Shown here: positions 1 to 5,022 of the stretch, piece after piece
Layout: every line of letters begins with the position of its first letter
Numbering within the stretch: the stretch's first letter is position 1
NCBI GenBank assembly: GCA_900555765.1
Contig: USMA01000073.1
Location: 1 to 5,861, forward strand
DNA: 5,861 bases
From: an uncultured Collinsella sp.
Lineage (GTDB): Bacteria; Actinomycetota; Coriobacteriia; Coriobacteriales; Coriobacteriaceae
Reading direction: 5' to 3'
Program-made: the position numbers and the translations under genes
The notes under the pieces: generated by a model
The model's input: only the letters and a program-made list of their open reading frames with translations
Database searches by the model: none
What the model was told of the DNA's origin: nothing

Positions 1-370
1 CCTTAGCCTCAGTCACGAGATGTTTTGCGATCGCATGTGCAGTGTTCTTTGCGTCAAAGCGCTGCGAATATGCCTCGATGAGCATAGGCAGGTTGCCACC
101 GGTGACGATAGCCCAGGAATCGTGGCCCTCGATGAGCCCGCTGATCTGGTTGAACGGCGTGCCGCCCCACAGATCAACGAGGAAGAGCACCTGCTCCTGG
201 TCTTCGAAGGAAGCGATTGCTTCCTCGACCTTGGCACGGAAGTCGTCGGGGCCCATGCTCGGCTCGAGCGAGACCACGGCAACAGACGGCTGATCGCCAA
301 AGACCATCGAGCCCGTCTGCTTGATTCCAGCTGCCAAGTCCCCGTGGCTAGCAAGAACAATACTTACCAT
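1..370 (-). CDS. PTS mannose/fructose-family EIIA domain protein (3' end beyond the window)
   Basis: Cytoplasmic phosphocarrier of a mannose-class sugar phosphotransferase system: it accepts phosphate from HPr and passes it to the EIIB domain. The 123 visible codons begin MVSIVLASHGDLAAGIKQTG, where His9 matches the phosphorylated histidine of EIIA-Man. Asp66 in LVDLWGGTPFNQ (residues 64-75) matches the aspartate that positions that histidine, and VTGGNLPMLIEAY (89-101) is the third family block. The start is the ATG at 368-370, preceded by a strong AAAGGAGG site with a 7-base gap. A lone EIIA is about 140 residues and an EIIAB fusion about 320, so the end and any EIIB domain are outside the window. 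The sugar cannot be told from this fragment. Family assignment is firm. Confidence 0.92.
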   Translation of the reverse strand, partial: MVSIVLASHGDLAAGIKQTGSMVFGDQPSVAVVSLEPSMGPDDFRAKVEEAIASFEDQEQVLFLVDLWGGTPFNQISGLIEGHDSWAIVTGGNLPMLIEAYSQRFDAKNTAHAIAKHLVTEAK

Positions 371-374
371 CACA

Positions 375-389
375 TAACCTCCTTTTTGT
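375..389 (-). promoter_or_regulatory. Strong ribosome binding site of the PTS EIIA gene
   Basis: On the minus strand the leader reads AAAAAGGAGG followed by TTATGTG and then ATG. This near-perfect anti-16S match at normal distance fixes the start of the EIIA gene. A nearer ATG inside TTATGTGATG is followed at once by TGA and is not a usable start. Confidence 0.8.
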
Positions 390-440
390 CTACGTATTTC
401 CTACACGACATGAAAGGAGTATACCTGTTTGGATTGTGGA

Positions 441-469
441 ATTATAGCTAAATTCGCAAAAGGTTGCAT
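441..469 (-). promoter_or_regulatory. Possible promoter of the PTS EIIA gene
   Basis: A perfect TATAAT lies on the minus strand at 441-446. The hexamer 17 bases upstream is ATGCAA (464-469), a poor -35, so either an activator or upstream AT-rich DNA would have to help. A start near 434 would give a leader of roughly 65 bases before the ATG at 370. Only the -10 box is directly convincing. Confidence 0.4.
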
Positions 470-707
470 TATTTGTTTAAACGTCTAAGTTTGTTACAAA
501 TTGATTACGTTTCCGGTTTACAGCTTATTGCCTGCTAAAACGTGATTTGCTGATTGCTTTTAAAGACATATAAAGGTGCACTGTTCGTTAAGACCTCTTT
601 TAGGTGGATCCCAATGCGCCTGCGTGCCGCCATTTTGTTTAAACAGACATGACTTGACTAACCGAAGTAAATATGTTTAGAACTCTAGCCCATGCAGTCA
701 TTGGATG

Positions 708-1136
708 TTAGGCGATGTGGAGAGGGTTGGCGGCGTCAACGGCATCGGGGACGTCGGAGAGGCCGTCAGGAGCAGCGTCTGCCGGGTCCTCGTCGGGGGT
801 CTCGATCTGCTTGATCATGACCTCTTGGCCCTGCAGCAAATAGGGCTCGCCGCTACCGCAATGGGGACAGGTCTTGCCGTGCTCGACCGTCGCGTAGTCG
901 CGGCCGCACGCCTCGCAATGCGTCACGGCCTCGACAGGCTCCACGATAAGCTCCGCGCCCTGCGTGATAGGCTTTTTATCCGCCGCCCAGCGCCAAGCGT
1001 CGAGCAGCAAGTCGGGAACGACGCCCGAGACCTCGCCCAGCAGCAGCGTGACGCTCGAAACGCGACGCACGCCATTGGCGCGCGCCACGTTCTCAACATC
1101 GCGAATGATGTGATACACAATCCCGAGCTCGTGCAC
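708..1136 (-). CDS. hypA: [NiFe]-hydrogenase maturation nickel metallochaperone HypA
   Basis: HypA delivers nickel, with HypB, to the large subunit of [NiFe] hydrogenases in the cytoplasm. The product is 142 residues. It begins MHELGIV, and His2 and Glu3 are the known nickel-binding N-terminus. The structural zinc site is seen as C74-x2-C77 and C90-x2-C93 (HCEACG ... CPHCGS). The start is GTG at 1134-1136; it is certain because the family needs Met-His-Glu, and a GGAAGG ribosome site lies just upstream. Usual HypA length is about 113-118 residues. Here an acidic, Asp/Ala/Pro-rich tail of about 30 residues follows the conserved domain. No hydrogenase or other hyp gene is in the window. The gene lies 194 bases downstream of the oxidoreductase on the same strand, so co-transcription is possible but not shown. 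Confidence 0.95.
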   Translation of the reverse strand: MHELGIVYHIIRDVENVARANGVRRVSSVTLLLGEVSGVVPDLLLDAWRWAADKKPITQGAELIVEPVEAVTHCEACGRDYATVEHGKTCPHCGSGEPYLLQGQEVMIKQIETPDEDPADAAPDGLSDVPDAVDAANPLHIA

Positions 1137-1148
1137 TTTTTATTCCTT

Positions 1149-1170
1149 CCGCCGTTCTACCGAACGGCGG
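1149..1170 (-). other. Perfect 9-bp hairpin abutting the hypA ribosome site
   Basis: CCGCCGTTC (1149-1157) and GAACGGCGG (1162-1170) form a perfect inverted repeat with a 4-base loop. On the hypA transcript the 3' arm ends in GG, and these bases are the first two of the GGAAGG ribosome site. No T-run follows on either strand, so it is not a standard intrinsic terminator. It may affect translation start or mRNA ends. Confidence 0.6.
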
Positions 1171-1220
1171 TCGGCTTGACGCTGCGCGAGCCCCAGACGG
1201 GCGATCTGCCTTTCAATCGT

Positions 1221-1247
1221 CGGGCATGGGCAAAAGCCCTATGCCCG
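1221..1247 (-). other. Strong 11-bp hairpin after the oxidoreductase gene
   Basis: Arms at 1221-1231 and 1236-1247 pair over 11 base pairs with one bulged base (1240) and a 4-base loop (UUUU in the minus-strand RNA). It lies about 85 bases beyond the oxidoreductase stop. The following minus-strand bases (ACGATTGAAA) are not a U-run, so this is a tail-less terminator candidate or an RNA-stabilising structure between the oxidoreductase and hypA. Confidence 0.5.
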
Positions 1248-1330
1248 CCTCTTTCAAGGCACCTCGCCACGCCTGGGACTCGCTCGCTGTCCAACCGCTC
1301 TCTGCGCCGTTCTCCTGCTTGTTGCGTTTC

Positions 1331-3622
1331 TTACTTCTTCCCGAATTTGATCTTGATGGCGCGCTTGAGCGCGTACTTGCCGAGGCTTGGGAGCTTTTGC
1401 TCGTATTTGACCATCGTGGAGCACTCGGGGCGGTCGCGATCCAGATGGATGGCGTCGAACGCGCACTTGGTGGTGCACAGGCCACAGCCGATGCACTTGT
1501 TGGGGTCGACGATCGAGGCGCCGCAGCCCAGGCAGCGGGCGGTCTCGGCGCGCACCTGCTCCTCGGAAAAGGTCTCAACATACTCGCTAAACGGTGCAGC
1601 CTTCTCGCGCTCGCGGTCCACGTGGGCAACCTCGCGGCTCGCGTTGTCGTAGCTTTCGATCACGGCATCGTCGCGGTCGAGCGAGGTGTAGCGGCGCTGG
1701 TTGCGGCCGATGGTGAGCGTGGAGCCCGGCTGCACAAAGCGATGGATGGACACCGCGGCCTCGTGGCCGGCGGCGATGGCGTCGATGGCAAAGCTGGGGC
1801 CGGTGTAGACGTCGCCGCCCACAAAGATGTCTGGCTCGGCGGTCTGGTAGGTCTGGGGATCGGCAAGGGCGCCCTGGCCGCGGCCGAGCTCCACTTTGGA
1901 GCCAGCCAGCAGGTCGCCCCACACAATGGACTGGCCAATCGACATGACGACACGGTCGGCATCGACACGGCGCAGGTCGTTCTCGTCGTACTCGGGCGCA
2001 AAACGGCCCTCGTCGTCAAAGACACGCGTGCAGCGCTTGAAGGTGATACCGCAGACACGACCGGCCTCGTCCAAGTGAATCTCCTTGGGGCCCCAGCCGC
2101 AGCTGATGTGCGCGCCGTCCTCAACGGCCTCGCGACGTTCTTCCTCGCTGGCGGGCATCTGGGCCTCGCTCTCCAGGCAGAACATCTCAACGTGCTCAGA
2201 ACCCAGACGGCAGGCGTTGCGGGCAACGTCGATAGCCACGTTGCCGCCGCCCACCACAATGGTGCGGCCGGGCAACGCGTCGATCTTGCCACTGTTGACC
2301 TCGCGCAAAAAGTCGACGGCTACGGTCACGTCCTCGGCATCCTCGCCCGGAATGCCGGCAAGGCGGCCGCCCTGGCAGCCAATGGCAACGTAGAAGGCCT
2401 TAAAGCCCTGCGCGCGCAGCTCGTCGAGCGTCACGTCGCGACCGACTTCCACGCCATAGCGGAACTCGGCACCCATCAGGCGAATGACCTCGACCTCGGC
2501 CTCGATAACATCCTTCTGCAGCTTAAAGCTGGGAATGCCGTAGGTAAGCATGCCGCCCGGGTGCTCGTTCTTCTCGAACACGACGGGCCTGTAGCCCTTC
2601 TCGGCCAGATAAAAGGCGCAGGACAGACCGGCCGGACCGGCGCCGATGATGGCGATCTTCTGGTCGAAGCCGCCGGCACGCGTTGGGGTCACCACAGGTG
2701 GGACATAGCGGGTCGCGGCATCCAGATCGCGCTGGGCGATGAACTTCTTGACCTCGTCGATGGCCACGGCGGCGTCCACTCGGCCGCGGGTGCAGGCTTC
2801 CGCACAGCGGCGGTTTCACACACGGCCGCAGATAGCGGGCAGCGTGTTCTCGCGCTTATTGAGTGCTAGGGCCTCGTCATAGCGACCCTGCGCCGCGAGC
2901 TTCAAATAGCCCTGAACGGCAACGTGCGCGGGGCAGGCCGTCTTGCAGGGAGCGGTGCCGGACTCGTGCGTCTCGATGCGGTTGTCGTTGCGGTAGTTGG
3001 GCGACCACTTGGTGTGGTCCCACTTGGTGGCATCGGGCAGCTCCTGGCGCGGATACTCGGGCACCTGTCCACCGGCCTTTTTGCTACAGAGCTTCTGGCC
3101 CAGTTTGGCGGCGCCGGCCGGACACACCTCAACGCAGCGACCGCAGGCCACGCACTTGTCCTTCTCGACCTTGGCGACATAGGCCGAGCGTGACAGGTTG
3201 GGCGTGTTGAACAGCTGAGAGGTGCGCAGGGCATAACACACGTTGACGTTGCAGTTGCAGATAGCGAAGATCTTGTTCTCGCCGTCGATATTGGTGATCT
3301 GGTGCACAAAGCCGTTGTCCTCGGCCTGGCGCAGGATGTCGTAGACCTCGTCGCGCGTCACGTAATGGCCGCGGTCGGTCTCAACCACATAGTCGGCCAT
3401 ATCGCCCACGGCAATGCACCAGTCGGCGGGGTCGTCGGCGCAGCCCTCACCCATCACGCGACGGCTCGCGCGGCAGCTGCAGGTGCTGGCGGCATATTTG
3501 CCATCGTATTTGTCGAGCCAGTGCTCGATATGCTCGATCGGCACCGAGGTGCTCGCGGCGTCGATGGCCTTCTCGACCGGAATGACGTGCATGCCGATGC
3601 CGGCGCCACCGGGCGGCACCAT
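1331..3622 (-). CDS. Fe-S/FAD NAD(P)H oxidoreductase, GltD-like, with in-frame TGA at a cysteine position (candidate selenoprotein)
   Basis: Predicted cytoplasmic electron-transfer flavoenzyme; substrate and partner unknown. Numbering is from the ATG at 3622. Residues 48-69 hold CSCR...MGEGC...C; 122-129 CNCNVNVC; 157-167 a ferredoxin CVACGRCVEVC. Residues 226-277 are a GltD-type Fe-S domain, with C226, C230, C265, the TGA as residue 269, C273 and C277. After it come IGAGPAG (FAD), GGGNVAID (NAD(P)H) and FVGGDVYTGPSFAIDA (second FAD contact), then a tail with CLGCG and CIGCGLCTTKC. It ends in TAA at 1331. Ordinary gene calling would split it into 2816-3622 (268 aa) and 1331-2779 (482 aa, GTG start). 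The second piece has no ribosome site and would lose half the Fe-S domain, so readthrough as selenocysteine fits better. The 5' start at 3622 also lacks a clear ribosome site; the frame continues upstream through a TAG into the next entry. Domain calls are secure, readthrough is inferred. Confidence 0.8.
2784..2818 (-). promoter_or_regulatory. In-frame TGA (2816-2818) with SECIS-like hairpin (2784-2810)
   Basis: Counting the U of UGA as 1 on the minus-strand RNA, CCGC at 9-12 pairs with GCGG at 32-35. Past a small internal loop, GUGCGG at 14-19 pairs with CUGCAC at 24-29 (one G-U pair), leaving the loop AAGC at 20-23. A stem directly after UGA with a G-containing apical loop about 16-37 bases away is what bacterial SelB recognises, and the loop is about as far from the UGA as in E. 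coli fdhF. A shorter competing stem (6-9 with 16-19) also exists. No SelB or SECIS scoring could be run. Confidence 0.55.
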
Positions 3623-3631
3623 CGGCGTAGC

Positions 3632-3634
3632 CTA
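3632..3634 (-). other. Amber codon splitting the oxidoreductase frame
   Basis: The minus strand reads CGG TCC TAG GCT ACG CCG ATG. The frame before and after is the same and the downstream ATG has no recognisable ribosome site. A single T-to-A change from TTG (Leu) would create it. It could be a real nonsense mutation, a young gene split or a sequence error. Nothing here suggests pyrrolysine. Confidence 0.7.
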
Positions 3635-4108
3635 GGACCGCGGCCCCATGGACGCCTGCTCAAAGAACTTGGCATAGACCGGGTGCTCGTCGAGCTGGCT
3701 CACGCGCATGTTGAGGAACTCGGCGGAACCCGGCACCAGCATGGGCAGCACCCACTGCTTGGCGCGCTCGGGGTTTTCCCAGTTGTACTCGAGCAGGCCC
3801 GTGTAGCTCATATCGTCGAGCATCTTCTCGATATCGGCTTCGGTCATGCCGGTGAGCTTGACCATCTCGGGCAGCGTATAGGGATGGCGCATCTTCATAT
3901 TGCAGAGCACTTCGGCCTGCTCGTCAGTCGCGTCCTCGGCAAACGACCAGTACTCGTAGCCCAGCAGCTCATCGCGATGCAGCAGACGGTTGGTGCAGTG
4001 CTCGCACAGCTTGACGATGGCCTCGCGCGGATGCTCCGGCAGCGGCGGCACGAACTCCGAACCGATGTCGGGCTCGGTGTAGCTAATCCCCGGTCCGTTG
4101 AGAATCAT
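3632..4108 (-). CDS. Winged-helix-like N-terminal portion of the oxidoreductase, ending at an in-frame TAG
   Basis: 158 residues as read. The start is the ATG at 4106-4108, with AGAAGGGA about 6 bases upstream; a longer frame reaching 4207 has no ribosome site and runs through the divergent control region. After a short lead with CEHC (around residues 35-38), residues about 57-115 (TDEQAEVLCNMKMRHPYTL through YTGLLEYNWE) look like a winged-helix domain. VPGSAEFLNM follows, as in the N-terminal part of large GltD-like Fe-S flavoproteins of anaerobes, as I remember that family. The TAG at 3632-3634 is in the same frame as the downstream ATG at 3620-3622 with only three codons between, and ATPMVPPGGAG reads as uninterrupted homology. 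I therefore read this as the 5' part of one 925-codon gene broken by an amber codon. A true two-subunit split with reinitiation is possible but less likely. Confidence 0.75.
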   Translation of the reverse strand: MILNGPGISYTEPDIGSEFVPPLPEHPREAIVKLCEHCTNRLLHRDELLGYEYWSFAEDATDEQAEVLCNMKMRHPYTLPEMVKLTGMTEADIEKMLDDMSYTGLLEYNWENPERAKQWVLPMLVPGSAEFLNMRVSQLDEHPVYAKFFEQASMGPRS

Positions 4109-4200
4109 GGTTGTCCCTTCTCTTGCCACAGCCCGACGAGGCCGCAGCGCCCCTCTTTTTTTGCAGGCCGGGCATGCCCCATGCCGTTCACCCGCCATTG

Positions 4201-4269
4201 TTGACATTGTGTCAAAAATAGTATTGACGAACCGTCAACAATATTCAAGACTGTTAGGCGAACGGTCAG
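4201..4269. promoter_or_regulatory. Operator cluster in the divergent control region, probably for the adjacent TetR protein
   Basis: Two perfect 15-bp palindromes share one design: TTGACATTGTGTCAA (4201-4215) and TTGACGAACCGTCAA (4224-4238). TAGGCGAACGGTCAG (4255-4269) matches the second at 11 of 15 positions. Centres are 23 and 31 bases apart. They lie between the divergent oxidoreductase and tetR starts, the usual place for a self-regulating TetR operator. The TTGACA/TTGACG half-sites also resemble -35 boxes on both strands, so binding would block RNA polymerase. No confident -10 box could be paired with them. Confidence 0.65.
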
Positions 4270-4296
4270 GCAAAAGAGGATGAAAGGCGGCAAAAC

Positions 4297-4959
4297 ATGG
4301 GCAACAACACAGCAGGTACCTCTGTGGTCGATGCCGTCCCCGCATCCGATAGCGCGGCAAAGCGCCTGACGGGCGACGAACGCCGTCGCGAGATCCTCGA
4401 TGCCGTGCGCACCGTAAGCTCCGAGCTGGGCGTGTCCCACCTATCGGTATCGGCCGTGACCAAGCGAGCCGGCTGCACGCGTTCATTGTTCTACCATTAC
4501 TTCGCCGACATGGACGCCGCCGTCACCGCTGTTATGGACGAGGCGATCGACGGCTTTATCTCCGAACTCGAGCGGTGGAACGCCGACCGCACCGTCGGTG
4601 ATATCGAGGGCGCGCTCGACACCGTCGCCCCGCTCTTTAAGCGCCTGGTCGCCAGCGGCCACGAGCTGCCGAGCACGCTTACCTCGAGCAGCGGCGCGCT
4701 CTACGGCGGCTTTTTGCACAACGTGGTCCAGCGCGTGGCGCAGTATATCTGCGACACCACCGTAGTGGATTTTGTCGCCCATCATGAGCTACGCATCGAC
4801 CATGTCTACGAGACGTTCTACACCCTCATCATGGGTCTTTTGATGTATATCCGCACGCACCCCGATGTGCCCGACGAAACGGTCAAGGAAATCATCGCCT
4901 CGACACTCCACATCGAGGGCTATACCGCCAAGTATCCGGAGCGCAAGCCCCAGAACTGA
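4297..4959 (+). CDS. TetR/AcrR-family transcriptional regulator
   Basis: 220-residue DNA-binding regulator, a normal length for the family. Residues about 27-72 form the N-terminal three-helix DNA-binding domain: ERRREILDAV, then ELGVSHLSVSAVTKRAG and the recognition-helix hallmark CTRSLFYHYF (60-69). The first 24 residues are a Ser/Ala-rich, probably flexible lead. The rest is the variable, helical ligand-binding and dimer domain; the ligand cannot be predicted. The start is the ATG at 4297, with GAAAGGCGG about 7 bases upstream. It diverges from the oxidoreductase across a 188-base gap with palindromic sites, and is followed after 63 bases by the membrane-protein gene on the same strand. 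It therefore likely controls both units. Repression is assumed from the family, not shown. Confidence 0.93.
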   Translation: MGNNTAGTSVVDAVPASDSAAKRLTGDERRREILDAVRTVSSELGVSHLSVSAVTKRAGCTRSLFYHYFADMDAAVTAVMDEAIDGFISELERWNADRTVGDIEGALDTVAPLFKRLVASGHELPSTLTSSSGALYGGFLHNVVQRVAQYICDTTVVDFVAHHELRIDHVYETFYTLIMGLLMYIRTHPDVPDETVKEIIASTLHIEGYTAKYPERKPQN

Positions 4960-4976
4960 CGACATTTGGCCAAACT

Positions 4977-5004
4977 GCCCGCGATCAGAAGAGGGGCCGC
5001 GGGC
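4977..5004 (+). other. 7-bp hairpin between tetR and the membrane-protein gene
   Basis: GCCCGCG (4977-4983) and CGCGGGC (4998-5004) are perfect complements with a 14-base loop. They sit just after the tetR stop and 5 bases before the AAAGGAGA ribosome site of the next gene. There is no T-run, so read-through from tetR into the membrane gene remains likely. Confidence 0.45.
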
Positions 5005-5009
5005 GTGTG

Positions 5010-5017
5010 AAAGGAGA
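5010..5017 (+). promoter_or_regulatory. Ribosome binding site of the membrane-protein gene
   Basis: AAAGGAGA lies 5 bases before the ATG at 5023 and fixes that start. No separate promoter is evident in the 63-base gap after tetR. Confidence 0.75.
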
Positions 5018-5022
5018 GCAGC

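Larger units (their letters stand above)
371..707. other. AT-rich intergenic spacer between hypA and the PTS EIIA gene
   Basis: This 337-base stretch has no credible gene. It is far richer in A and T than its neighbours. It holds the EIIA ribosome site and probable promoter at its left end, and two copies of TTTGTTTAAAC (472-482 and 634-644), each containing the palindrome GTTTAAAC. I see no convincing hairpin plus T-run terminator for hypA; the best small hairpin, ACCT/AGGT at 593-605, is weak. Confidence 0.7.
1137..1330 (-). other. Spacer between the oxidoreductase and hypA
   Basis: This stretch of 194 bases holds the two hairpins listed separately and the hypA ribosome site. An out-of-frame reading continues past the oxidoreductase stop to a TGA at 1213-1215, but has no plausible start or ribosome site. 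No separate gene or clear promoter is seen. Confidence 0.6.

Noticed and set aside
20..451. Plus-strand frame of 143 codons over the PTS gene
   Set aside because: The minus strand encodes an unmistakable EIIA with active-site His9; this frame is its shadow.
1213..1330. Short coding tail on the minus strand (...SESQAWRGALKEAG... to TGA)
   Set aside because: Protein-like in look, but out of frame with the oxidoreductase and without a start codon plus ribosome site of its own.
705..1652. 315-codon open frame on the plus strand
   Set aside because: Lies opposite hypA and the oxidoreductase end; no recognisable domain.
1226..2869. 547-codon open frame on the plus strand
   Set aside because: It is antisense to the oxidoreductase, is Ala/Gly/Val/Leu-rich with no family motif, and has no good ribosome site. 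The opposite strand carries clear FAD and ferredoxin motifs.
3632..3634. Pyrrolysine at the TAG
   Set aside because: Pyrrolysine is confined to methylamine methyltransferases and a few lineages; nothing in this family or window supports it.
3302..4204. 300-codon open frame on the plus strand
   Set aside because: Antisense to the Fe-S and winged-helix parts of the oxidoreductase; His/Arg-rich composition typical of a high-GC shadow frame.
4109..4207. N-terminal extension of the winged-helix protein to an ATG at 4207
   Set aside because: It has no ribosome site, is Arg/Ala-rich and overlaps the palindromic operator; the ATG at 4108 has a good site.
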